Part shown: in pieces, positions 1 through 9,290 of the stretch | How the letters are laid out: each line of letters begins with the position of its first letter | How positions within the stretch are numbered: position 1 is the stretch's first letter | DNA from: Stenotrophomonas indicatrix | GTDB lineage: Bacteria > Pseudomonadota > Gammaproteobacteria > Xanthomonadales > Xanthomonadaceae | Assembly: GCA_041545745.1 (NCBI GenBank) | Contig: CP168152.1 | Location: 3,780,001-3,844,000 of the forward strand | Reading direction: 5' to 3' | DNA length: 64,000 nt | The notes under the pieces: generated by a model | Database searches by the model: none | Told to the model about the DNA's origin: nothing | The model's input: the letters and a program-made list of their open reading frames with translations, nothing else | Translations under genes and position numbers: made by a program

Positions 1-359
1 TGGTCCGCCAGCGGCTGCACCGGCACAAGCAAGCGGTAGCCGGTCTTGGCGATGGTCTCGATGTACGCCTGGCCGTTGTCGTCGTCGACGCTGAACGCCT
101 TGCGCAGTTGGGTGACAGCCTGGGTCAGCACATCGTTGGTCGGCAGCGTGTCCGGCCACACTTCGGCGAACAGCTCGTCACGGGTCACCACCCGCCCCGG
201 CTGTCGCATCAATACGCGCAGCACGCCCAGCGACTTGGGCGTCAAACGGCGTGTACGGCGGGCACCGGCGACTTCGACCTCACGCGAGGACAAAGTAACA
301 ATGCACTCACCGACGCGGACGCGGTCGGATTCAGGCGATTGGATTTCGCTGTTGATCAT
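1..359 (-). CDS. Winged-helix (OmpR/CadC-type) transcriptional regulator, 3' part outside window
   Basis: The gene starts at ATG 359 and runs off the left edge, so only about 119 N-terminal residues are visible. They form a complete OmpR/PhoB-type winged-helix DNA-binding domain: TRDELFAEVWPD, then the recognition-helix segment TQAVTQLRKAF, then the wing YIETIAKTGYRL. There is no receiver domain before it. This N-terminal placement is the CadC/ToxR-like layout, in which a transmembrane or periplasmic sensor domain often follows. Whether that is so here cannot be seen. Target genes are unknown. Confidence 0.8.
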   Translation of the reverse strand, partial: MINSEIQSPESDRVRVGECIVTLSSREVEVAGARRTRRLTPKSLGVLRVLMRQPGRVVTRDELFAEVWPDTLPTNDVLTQAVTQLRKAFSVDDDNGQAYIETIAKTGYRLLVPVQPLAD

Positions 360-618
360 TCGTTGCTATGGGGCTGAAACAGGCCGCGAACACTGTTCAC
401 CATCGATCCCTTCCCATCCTTGGCACAGCAAGAAGCCAGATTCCGCACAAAGCATCGGCGCATACCGCAAAAAAAACGAAGCCTCCGGATATTAGCCTAT
501 GCCGGTTACCTCGCCTATCGCGTGGTCGACATCAGGCTCTCTCTCGCCGACGCATTCACATAATAAGCATCATCATTCGCGCCCTTCTGGGCGCGATATT
601 TTTATCTGGCGTTCATTT

Positions 619-1290
619 TCAGAAGCGTTTCAGCATGGTCAGACCGACCAAGCGCGAAACCACCAGTGCTACATACATGACGCCGGAAAACTGCTCCAGC
701 ATCACCAGCGCGCGGGCCTGCGGATGCAGTGGCACGACATCACTGAGACCTACCCCCGACAATAAGCTGAAGCTCAGATAAAGCAGCTCCATCCATGTGC
801 GCTGCGCTCCACCAATGCCGCCCTGGAAACTGCCCGGATACCACTGCTGACATACGGCAAAGGTAAAGGCGAACGCCCATGCCAACAACGTGAACGTGGC
901 ACCAGCGGCGAACAGCTCGTCGCGGGTCACTTTGTGGTCCTGCAGCATGTAGGCGATCAACGCACCGGCGGTATAGAAATACAGCAGACTTTCCAGCAGT
1001 TGTGCAGTGATGCCCAGTGCAGGCCGATCGAGCAGGGCCGCGGATAGTGAAAACACCACCGCCGGAATGGCCAGCACCAACGCCAGCCATGTCCCCAGCG
1101 GACTGCGCTGCACCACCCACAGTGCCAGGCCGAGCACGGCCATGCCGAACACGCCTACTGCCGCGCGCCCGGCAGCGGTTTCGTCCAACGCCGGGTACAG
1201 CAGTACCGACAGCAGCTGTGCGCCGAGCAGCCAGGCAGAGGGATGACGGCGGGCGATGGCCAGCCAGCGGGTGGTGACAGCAATGGGCAT
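619..1290 (-). CDS. Ion-channel-like (two-TM K+ channel family) inner-membrane protein
   Basis: This is a 223-residue protein with about six hydrophobic segments. The last two flank a pore-loop-like stretch, LLYLSFSLLSGVGLSDVVP, followed by HPQARALVMLEQFSG and a final helix. This is the arrangement of small bacterial ion-channel (Ion_trans_2) proteins. In those the loop usually reads TxGYGDI or TLGYGD; here it reads SGVGLSDVVP, so the selectivity filter is degenerate and K+ selectivity is doubtful. ATG 1290 was chosen because it directly precedes the first membrane segment. The frame is open further upstream, but that extension has no membrane-protein character. It lies convergent to nothing and downstream of thiC on the same strand, 100 bases away. 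Confidence 0.7.
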   Translation of the reverse strand: MPIAVTTRWLAIARRHPSAWLLGAQLLSVLLYPALDETAAGRAAVGVFGMAVLGLALWVVQRSPLGTWLALVLAIPAVVFSLSAALLDRPALGITAQLLESLLYFYTAGALIAYMLQDHKVTRDELFAAGATFTLLAWAFAFTFAVCQQWYPGSFQGGIGGAQRTWMELLYLSFSLLSGVGLSDVVPLHPQARALVMLEQFSGVMYVALVVSRLVGLTMLKRF

Positions 1291-1357
1291 GGTTCCGTGT
1301 CCCCGGGGAACGATGGGGCGAGGATAGCGGCATGTCGGTGAGATGGGTGACTGGACG

Positions 1358-1378
1358 GTGCCGGGCATGACCCGGCAC
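1358..1378 (-). terminator. Hairpin downstream of thiC
   Basis: An 8-bp perfect stem (GTGCCGGG/CCCGGCAC) with a 5-base loop lies 14 bases after the thiC stop. There is no clear U-run, so it may be a 3' stabilising hairpin or a weak terminator. Confidence 0.35.
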
Positions 1379-1391
1379 TGCCCCTCTGCGA

Positions 1392-3436
<2,045 letters not shown>

Positions 3437-3472
3437 TTAGAGCATAGACCGCCTGCCTCCGGGGTTGCCTCC

Positions 3473-3512
3473 GGGGTCAGATCCGTTTCCTGCGGAAAAC
3501 GGATCTGACCCC
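3473..3512. repeat. GGGGTC-headed palindromic repeat, copy 1
   Basis: This near-perfect palindrome has arms GGGGTCAGATCCGTTT and its complement around a TGCG loop. Related copies lie at 5531-5571, 21254-21294 and 63421-63459. All carry terminal GGGGTC/GACCCC. It is intergenic, upstream of the BCCT transporter gene. Confidence 0.85.
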
Positions 3513-3698
3513 CAATCGCCATTCGTTAACACAATCGTGACGTCGCATTCAGTAACGTGCACGTGCGCCGCACCGTTGCAAGCGGTGCTTTCCCTGCCGC
3601 CATCGCGGCTCCTGTCCGGTACGCGCACGCTGTCGCTGGACCACTCCCTGCAAGCTTTCGCTCGCTCCCCTCAATCCCTTGATCGGAGAAGCTCCTTC

Positions 3699-5276
3699 AT
3701 GGTGTTTCGCATTTCCATCGCACTGGTGCTTGCCCTGGCGCTGCTGGCCGGCCTCGCGCCCGGCCCCTTCAATACCGTCGTGCAGGCGGCGCTGGCTGAT
3801 GTCATCCGCAGCGTCGGTTGGCTGTACCTGCTGGTGGTATTCCTGGCACTGGTATTCCTGATGTACCTGGCCTTCGGCCGCTTCGGCAACCTGCGCATCG
3901 GTGGCGAAGACGCCGAACCCGAGTTCTCGCGCGCCAGCTGGATGTCGATGCTGTTCGCCGCCGGCATGGGCATCGGCCTGGTGTTCTGGGGAGCGGCCGA
4001 GCCCATCTCGCACTTCACCAAGCCACCGGAAGGCCTTTCGCCACAGAGCATGGATGCTGCGCGGGCATCGATGCGTTATGCATTCTTCCATTGGGGACTG
4101 CATCCGTGGGCGATCTATGCACTGATCGGTCTGGCGATGGCCTGGTTCCAGTTCAACCGCAATGGACGCGGGCTGGTCAGCGATATGCTGCAGCCGATCA
4201 TCGGCCGCCACCATCGTGGCTGGATCGGCCGTGTCGTCAACATCGCGGCGGTGGTCGCCACGGCGATCGGCGTGGCGACGACGCTCGGCTTCGGCACCAT
4301 CCAGATCGCCGCGGGCGTGGAGCGCGTGTTCGGCCTGCAGGCTACGGTACCGGTGCAGATGACGATCATCGCCATTGCCTTCGTGCTGTACATGGCCTCC
4401 ACCGCCAGCGGCGTGGAGCGCGGCGTGAAGTGGCTGTCCAACTTCAACCTGGCGCTGGCCGCGTTGCTGGCCGCGACCGTACTGGTGCTGGGACCGACCG
4501 GATTCATCTTCGATACGTTCACCACCACGCTGGGCTCCTACCTCAACCAGCTGGTGACCATGAGCCTGCGCATGTCGCCGTTCTCCGGCAGCACATGGGT
4601 GGCAGACTGGACGATCTTCTACTGGGCCTGGTGGATTTCGTGGGCCCCGTTCGTGGGTTCCTTCATCGCGCGCATCTCGCGCGGCCGCAGCGTGCGCGAG
4701 TTCGTGATCGGCGTGGTGTTGGCACCAACCCTGCTGGGCTTCTTCTGGTTTGCCGTGTTCGGCGGAACGGCACTGTGGGCACAGATCTTTGGCCACGCCG
4801 ACCTTGTGCAGGCGCTGGGCAATGGCTATGAGACGGTGCTGTTCACCCTGTTCGACAGCCTGCCGGCATCGCTGATGCTGTCGGCGGTGGCATTGGTACT
4901 GTTGACGATCTTCTTCGTGACCTCGGCCGATTCGGCGGTACTGGTGCTGGCAAGCATGTCCACCGACGAAGCCGGGGATCCACCGCTGAAGCGCAAGCTG
5001 GCGTGGGGCATCGCGGTAGCGTTGATTGCGGCGGCATTGCTGCTGGCGGGTGGGCTGGAGGCGCTGCAGGGAATGATCACGATCGCAGCATTGCCGTTCG
5101 CACTGCTGATGGTGCTGGTGATGGTGTCGCTGTACCGGGTGCTGGACCAGGAGTACACGCGGGAGCGCCGGCAAGCACAGCGCCAGCGGCGCATGATCGA
5201 TGCGTGGATCGCGCGCGAGATGGCGGCACAGGAAGAGACCCAGGCGGAGGCGGCGCGCGCGCAGGATTCGGATTGA
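3699..5276 (+). CDS. BCCT-family betaine/carnitine/choline transporter
   Basis: A 525-residue inner-membrane protein with about 12 hydrophobic segments. It carries the BCCT signature DWTIFYWAWW near residue 303, followed by ISWAPFVGSFIARISRGRSVREF. The aromatic-rich region MGIGLVFWGAAEP near residue 90 is also typical. Family members import quaternary ammonium osmolytes by Na+ or H+ symport. Substrate cannot be assigned from sequence alone. ATG 3699 is preceded by GGAG 3685-3688. The frame is open upstream across a palindromic repeat, which argues against an earlier start. It is convergent with ggt. Confidence 0.88.
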   Translation: MVFRISIALVLALALLAGLAPGPFNTVVQAALADVIRSVGWLYLLVVFLALVFLMYLAFGRFGNLRIGGEDAEPEFSRASWMSMLFAAGMGIGLVFWGAAEPISHFTKPPEGLSPQSMDAARASMRYAFFHWGLHPWAIYALIGLAMAWFQFNRNGRGLVSDMLQPIIGRHHRGWIGRVVNIAAVVATAIGVATTLGFGTIQIAAGVERVFGLQATVPVQMTIIAIAFVLYMASTASGVERGVKWLSNFNLALAALLAATVLVLGPTGFIFDTFTTTLGSYLNQLVTMSLRMSPFSGSTWVADWTIFYWAWWISWAPFVGSFIARISRGRSVREFVIGVVLAPTLLGFFWFAVFGGTALWAQIFGHADLVQALGNGYETVLFTLFDSLPASLMLSAVALVLLTIFFVTSADSAVLVLASMSTDEAGDPPLKRKLAWGIAVALIAAALLLAGGLEALQGMITIAALPFALLMVLVMVSLYRVLDQEYTRERRQAQRQRRMIDAWIAREMAAQEETQAEAARAQDSD

Positions 5277-5355
5277 GGGTGTTTTGCAGCCTGCGGCTGC
5301 ACCGCTTTTTTCAAGCAACGGCAACAGCACAAGCGGCTCTGGGTTTCTGCTGGTT

Positions 5356-5461
5356 GGGCGGGGCGGTATGGGTGGGCAGGACACGCCGTAAACCCGTCCA
5401 TGGGGGCTCGATGGCGCCATCCATGGCGCCAACGGTCCTGCCCACCCACACCGCCCCACCC
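5356..5461 (-). repeat. Dual CANGGANG-hairpin element, module 1
   Basis: Outer arms 5356-5382 and 5435-5461 are complementary over about 27 positions with two mismatches. On the minus strand the enclosed core forms two hairpins. One is TGGCGC/GCGCCA with loop CATGGATG, and the other is CCC/GGG with loop CATGGACG. A conserved GTTTACGGCGTG segment follows. Both loops match the CsrA/RsmA recognition pattern. It pairs with module 2 in inverted orientation between the convergent BCCT transporter and ggt genes. Confidence 0.75.
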
Positions 5462-5484
5462 CTGACAGTTGCCCGGTGACGGCA

Positions 5485-5508
5485 GTAGATCCACGCCATG
5501 CGTGGATG
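5485..5508 (+). repeat. GTAG REP element (ATCCACGC family)
   Basis: A GTAG head is followed by the palindrome ATCCACGCCATGCGTGGAT. This is the S. maltophilia GTAG (SMAG) type of repetitive extragenic palindrome. It lies between two dual-hairpin modules. Confidence 0.9.
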
Positions 5509-5530
5509 AAGGTGTATCGGAAAACAAGAA

Positions 5531-5571
5531 GGGGTCGGATCCGTTTTCCTCTGGAAAACGGATCCGACCCC
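5531..5571. repeat. GGGGTC-headed palindromic repeat, copy 2
   Basis: A 41-base palindrome with 19-base arms (GGGGTCGGATCCGTTTTCC and complement) around a TCT centre. It is almost identical to the copy at 21254-21294, including more than 20 flanking bases on each side. This shows the whole intergenic block was duplicated. Confidence 0.9.
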
Positions 5572-5651
5572 AACCATCAGCACGCGGCTGTTGCCTTTGC
5601 TTTTGCTCTTCTTCTTTCTATTCCTGCGGTGGAGGCCGCAGGAAACTGTCA

Positions 5652-5758
5652 GGGGCCGGGCGGGTGGGCTGGGCGGGGGTGTCAGCCGCATGGATGCGGC
5701 TGCCAAGCCTCCAAGGACGGATTCACGGCGTCCCCCGACCAGCCCACCCGCCCGGCCC
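5652..5758 (+). repeat. Dual CANGGANG-hairpin element, module 2
   Basis: Outer arms about 5652-5679 and 5732-5758 are GC-rich and complementary. On the plus strand hairpin 1 (5683-5702) is CAGCCG/CGGCTG with loop CATGGATG, and hairpin 2 is TC/GA with loop CAAGGACG (5712-5719). TTCACGGCGTC then follows. It is the inverted partner of module 1. Confidence 0.75.
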
Positions 5759-5824
5759 AATTACATGATCCCGCTTCTACGAACCCCCACCGCAGAGGGG
5801 GCTCAGCCCGTTGGCCGGGAAACC

Positions 5825-7543
5825 TCAATACCCCGCCGCCTGCCCATCCTTGCGACTCTCCGATGCGCCGTAATACACGCCCGTTTCCGGATCACGCAGG
5901 ATCGCCTGGTAGCCGCCATACGGACCATCGGCGAACACCACGCGATGCCCCTTGCGCATCAGCGCACGAACCGTCTCGTACGGGAACCCGGTCTCCAGAT
6001 TGACCTCGCCGCCATCGGTCATCGTCGTCGCCTGCCCGGTCGGTTCGGTCGAGCCCTCGTGCTGGATGCGCGGCGCATCGCCGGCTTCCTGCAGGTTCAT
6101 GCCGAAGTCCACCAGGTTCATCACGATCTGCGCGTGTCCCTGTGGCTGCATCGCACCGCCCATCACGCCGAAGCTGGCGTACGGCTTGCCGCCCTTGGTG
6201 ATGAAGGCCGGAATGATGGTCTGGAAGGGGCGCTTGCCCGGTGCGTAGCCATTGGGATGGTTCCTCTGCAACACGAACATCTCGCCGCGATCCTGCAGGA
6301 TGAAGCCCAGCCCCGGCGGTGCCATGCCGCTGCCCATGCCGCGGTAGTTGGACTGGATCAGCGACACCATCATGCCGTCGGCGTCGGCCACCGTCATGTA
6401 GATCGTGTCGCCCTCTTCCAGCTGCTTCGGCGTACCCGGCTGTACTTCCTTCAGCGCCTTGTCCATCGAGATCAGCGCGCGGCGCTGCGCGGCGTAATCC
6501 TTGGAAATCAGCTTCTGTACCGGCGCCGGCTGGAACGCCATGTCGGCGTAGAAGCGCGCACGGTCGGCGAAGGCCAGCTTCTTTGCTTCCACGAACAGAT
6601 GCACGTGTTCGGGTGAGCCGAACGGAATCTTCGAAAAGTCGTAGCCTTCCAGTACGTTGAGGATCTGCAGCGCGGCAATGCCCTGGCTGTTGGGCGGAAG
6701 CTCCCACACGTCATAGCCGCGGTAATTGCTGCTGACCGGTTCAACCCACTCGCCATGATGATCGGCCATGTCCTGGTAGCTCAGGTAGCCGCCATTCTTC
6801 TTGAAGTAATCGCCGATGGTGTGGGCAATGTCGCCCTTGTAGAAAGCATCACGCCCGCCGTCGGCAATCTTCTGCAGGGTGTCTGCCAGGTTCGGGTTCT
6901 TCCACATCTCGCCCTTGCGCGGGGCATGGCCATCGATGGTGAACTGCTCATTGAAACCCGGATACTGCGACAGCTTCGGTACCGAGCGATCCCAGTAATA
7001 GGCGATCACTTCGGCCACCGGATGACCTTCGCGCGCGTAGCGGATGGCTGGCGCCAGATTATCGGCCATCGACTTGCGGCCGAACCGGTCGTGCAACGCG
7101 AACCAGCCATCCACCGCGCCCGGCACCGATACCGGCAGCGGACCGGTGGCCGGGATCTCCTTCAGGCCCCGACGCTGGAACTCGGCCAGGGTGAGCGACT
7201 TCGGCGAGCGGCCGGAGCCGTTGTAGCCGTAGAGTTTCTGCGTCTTCGGGTCCCACACGATGGCGAACAGGTCGCCGCCGACGCCGTTGCCGGTGGGTTC
7301 CATCAGGCCCAGCGCTGCGTTGGCAGCGATGGCGGCATCGACGGCCGAGCCACCGGCCTTCATCACGTCCAGCGCGATCTGGGTGGCCAGCGGCTGCGAG
7401 GTGGCGGCCATCGCATGCGGGGCGATCACCTCCGAACGGGTGGCGAAGGTGTGGCCGGTGATACGGTCGGCAGCCTGGGACAGCATGGGCACGGCAGCCA
7501 GCACGGCAGCAGCCAGCAGGGAACGGGCAAGACGTCGGGACAC
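5825..7543 (-). CDS. ggt: Gamma-glutamyltransferase (Ntn hydrolase), periplasmic
   Basis: This enzyme transfers or hydrolyses the gamma-glutamyl group of glutathione and related peptides. It is made as a proenzyme that cuts itself into two subunits. The 572-residue product starts with an Arg-rich signal peptide ending LSQA-AD. The block SAVDAAIAANAALGLMEPTG is the typical N-terminal substrate region. The autocatalytic threonine is Thr380 in GDTIYMTVADADG. Most relatives have TTHxSVVD here, so TIYMTVAD is a divergent version. GTG 7543 was chosen because it gives a clean signal peptide. An ATG at 7618 would add 25 atypical residues. It is convergent with the BCCT transporter. Confidence 0.9.
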   Translation of the reverse strand: MSRRLARSLLAAAVLAAVPMLSQAADRITGHTFATRSEVIAPHAMAATSQPLATQIALDVMKAGGSAVDAAIAANAALGLMEPTGNGVGGDLFAIVWDPKTQKLYGYNGSGRSPKSLTLAEFQRRGLKEIPATGPLPVSVPGAVDGWFALHDRFGRKSMADNLAPAIRYAREGHPVAEVIAYYWDRSVPKLSQYPGFNEQFTIDGHAPRKGEMWKNPNLADTLQKIADGGRDAFYKGDIAHTIGDYFKKNGGYLSYQDMADHHGEWVEPVSSNYRGYDVWELPPNSQGIAALQILNVLEGYDFSKIPFGSPEHVHLFVEAKKLAFADRARFYADMAFQPAPVQKLISKDYAAQRRALISMDKALKEVQPGTPKQLEEGDTIYMTVADADGMMVSLIQSNYRGMGSGMAPPGLGFILQDRGEMFVLQRNHPNGYAPGKRPFQTIIPAFITKGGKPYASFGVMGGAMQPQGHAQIVMNLVDFGMNLQEAGDAPRIQHEGSTEPTGQATTMTDGGEVNLETGFPYETVRALMRKGHRVVFADGPYGGYQAILRDPETGVYYGASESRKDGQAAGY

Positions 7544-7894
7544 GGTCGGGTTCCGATGGAAGGGTGGTGACCCGATCTTCGCTGCTGCGGCGATCAGGGG
7601 CCATCGGGCATAGGTCATGGACGCCTCATGGAGGGCGCCATTGCCACGAACGCATCGCAATGCGCACGGAACCTCTCGCGGCACACGGGGCCCTGCACGA
7701 CCCGGCGAGCGCAGCTGGTATCGCCGGAATCCGCGCAAAAAACCCGTCGAAAAGAGTGAATTCGGGTTCACCGAAACACTTTCAGCGGCAACCATCCTTG
7801 TGCCACAAGCGATTGCACTGCATGCAGTGGAAACTGACGGGAATATCGCTGCGAGGGTTGACAGCGCGGAAACGGCTGTGGTTTTCTCGATCAC
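7544..7894. other. Intergenic region between ggt and the ilv leader
   Basis: These 351 bases separate the divergent ggt gene and ilv leader, so they must hold both promoters. No confident -35/-10 pair, repeat or RNA gene could be picked out. Short open frames here have poor coding character. Confidence 0.4.
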
Positions 7895-8023
7895 ATGTTG
7901 CATCACAACACGCCACCGCGAACCCACATCGAAGCCGCCGATACCGGCGCCGCCTCGCTGCGTTCGATTCTTGTGCTCGTACTTATTACCCAACCAACAG
8001 GTGCGGGACGAGCCAGCGTGTAA
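7895..8023 (+). CDS. ilv leader peptide (Ile/Leu/Val-rich control codons)
   Basis: A 42-residue frame, ATG 7895 to TAA 8021-8023. It contains the run Ile-Leu-Val-Leu-Val-Leu-Ile-Thr encoded at 7967-7990, seven consecutive branched-chain codons. The rest of the peptide is unremarkable. The codons just after the run (GGT GCG GGA, 8000-8008) contain GGTGCGGG, one strand of an antiterminator. No strong ribosome-binding site precedes ATG 7895, so the true start may differ. The regulatory run itself is unambiguous. It works as the sensor of charged Ile/Leu/Val tRNA for the downstream operon. Confidence 0.7.
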   Translation: MLHHNTPPRTHIEAADTGAASLRSILVLVLITQPTGAGRASV

Positions 8024-8080
8024 GCAGCAAATACACCGGAACTCATCAAAACCCGCACCCGCCCAGGTGCGGGTTTTTTC
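8000..8080 (+). promoter_or_regulatory. ilv transcription attenuator (antiterminator/terminator switch)
   Basis: The segment CCCGCACC (8052-8059) can pair with GGTGCGGG at 8000-8007, inside the leader-peptide gene, or with an identical GGTGCGGG at 8066-8073. The second pairing has a CGCCCA loop and is followed by T6 (8074-8079), so it is an intrinsic terminator. A ribosome stalled on the branched-chain codons at 7967-7987 leaves 8000-8007 free and favours antitermination. A ribosome reaching the stop at 8021 covers it and favours termination. Confidence 0.85.
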
Positions 8081-8111
8081 ATTTCAGGACCTGGTTTCAG
8101 ACGCAACCACC

Positions 8112-8213
8112 ATGACCAACACCCATCCCACAACCCGGACCCGCTGCACCACGAACCCTCGTGGTGGCAGTACCTGTGCGATGCGCGGCGCTGCCCTCCC
8201 CGCTTTTCCCTGA
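8112..8213 (+). CDS. Threonine-rich 33-residue ORF upstream of ilvC (possible second leader peptide)
   Basis: ATG 8112 to TGA 8211-8213. Eight of the 33 residues are threonine, in the first 21 positions ([15 protein letters not shown]...). The frame holds a perfect 8-bp hairpin (8147-8166), and its stop overlaps the base of a strong terminator (8212-8252). The layout suggests a leader peptide sensing threonine, the substrate of IlvA in this operon. It could also be chance, because ACC is a common codon in this GC-rich genome. Confidence 0.3.
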   Translation: MTNTHPTTRTRCTTNPRGGSTCAMRGAALPAFP

Positions 8214-8252
8214 CCGGCCGGTACGTCGATTCGACTGCCGGCCGTCTTTTTT
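8212..8252 (+). terminator. Second intrinsic terminator, immediately upstream of ilvC
   Basis: Stem GAC-GGCCGG-TA-GTCG pairs with CGAC-TG-CCGGCC-GTC around an ATT loop with two single-base bulges. TTTTTT follows. It lies 27 bases before the ilvC ATG, so transcription must read through it to express the operon. Confidence 0.8.
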
Positions 8253-8278
8253 CTTCCCACCCGCAAGGAACCTCCCCC

Positions 8279-9253
8279 ATGAGCACCAACGAACTGCCCC
8301 AGACCAAGATCGCCGTCATCGGCTACGGCAGCCAGGGCCGCGCGCACGCGCTGAACCTGCGTGAATCCGGCTTCGATGTGGTGGTAGGCCTGCGCCCGGG
8401 CGGCCCCACCGAGGTCAAGGCGCAGGCCGATGGCTTCACCGTGAAGGCACCGGCCGATGCGGTGAAGGATGCCGACCTGGTCGCGGTGCTGACCCCGGAC
8501 ATGGTGCAGAAGAAGCTGTACGAGGACGTGCTGGCGTCGAACATGAAGCAGGGCGCGGTGCTGCTGTTCGCGCATGGTCTGAACGTGCACTTCGACATGA
8601 TCAAGCCGCGCGAAGACCTGGACGTCGTGCTGGTCGCACCGAAGGGCCCGGGTGCACTGGTCCGTCGCGAATATGAAATCGGCCGCGGTGTGCCATGCAT
8701 CTGGGCGGTCTACCAGGACAAGAGCGGCAAGGCCGCCGAGTACGCACTTGCCTATGCGGCCGGCCTGGGTGGCGCACGTGCCAACCTGATCCAGACCACC
8801 TTCAAGGAAGAAACCGAAACCGATCTGTTCGGTGAGCAGGCGGTGCTGTGCGGCGGCGCTTCGGCACTGGTGCAGGCGGGCTTCGAGACGCTGGTGGAAG
8901 CCGGTTACCAGCCGGAAATCGCCTACTACGAAGTGCTGCACGAACTGAAGCTGATCGTCGACCTGTTCTACGAAGGCGGCATCTCGCGCATGTTGGAGTT
9001 CATCTCCGAAACCGCGCAGTACGGCGACTATGTCAGCGGCCCGCGGGTGATCGACGCTGGTACCAAGGAACGCATGAAGGAAGTGCTGAAGGACATTCAG
9101 GACGGCACCTTCACCAAGAACTGGGTGGCCGAGTACGAAGCGGGCCTGCCGAACTACAACAGGTTCAAGCAGGCCGACCTGGAGCATCCGATCGAGAAGG
9201 TAGGCAAGGAACTGCGCGCCAAGATGGTCTGGTTGCAAGGTCAAGCCGCGTAA
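8279..9253 (+). CDS. ilvC: Ketol-acid reductoisomerase (class I)
   Basis: Converts acetolactate or acetohydroxybutyrate to the dihydroxy acids of the valine and isoleucine pathways, using NADPH and Mg2+. The 324-residue protein opens with a Rossmann fold ([21 protein letters not shown]). It continues into the KARI knotted domain with the Mg-binding segment [20 protein letters not shown]. Class I size fits. The ATG at 8279 follows AAGGAA in the ribosome-binding position. It is the first structural gene of the ilv/leu operon, behind two terminators, and ilvG follows after 37 bases. Confidence 0.97.
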   Translation: MSTNELPQTKIAVIGYGSQGRAHALNLRESGFDVVVGLRPGGPTEVKAQADGFTVKAPADAVKDADLVAVLTPDMVQKKLYEDVLASNMKQGAVLLFAHGLNVHFDMIKPREDLDVVLVAPKGPGALVRREYEIGRGVPCIWAVYQDKSGKAAEYALAYAAGLGGARANLIQTTFKEETETDLFGEQAVLCGGASALVQAGFETLVEAGYQPEIAYYEVLHELKLIVDLFYEGGISRMLEFISETAQYGDYVSGPRVIDAGTKERMKEVLKDIQDGTFTKNWVAEYEAGLPNYNRFKQADLEHPIEKVGKELRAKMVWLQGQAA

Positions 9254-9290
9254 CAACGCGGCACCCCCACCCGCTCTGCAAGGTTCCCCC

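Noticed and set aside
578..595. Hairpin CGCGCCC/GGGCGCG followed by ATATTTTTA on the plus strand
   Set aside because: It would terminate a plus-strand transcript, but no plus-strand gene lies upstream. On the minus strand it has no U-run after the stem. Its role is unclear.
3465..3698. Upstream extension of the BCCT transporter by 78 codons
   Set aside because: The extension crosses a palindromic repeat and lacks membrane-protein character. A good ribosome-binding site precedes ATG 3699.
5469..6003. Plus-strand frames across the repeats between the BCCT and ggt genes
   Set aside because: They are built from intergenic repeats and the antisense of ggt, with no plausible domain or start.
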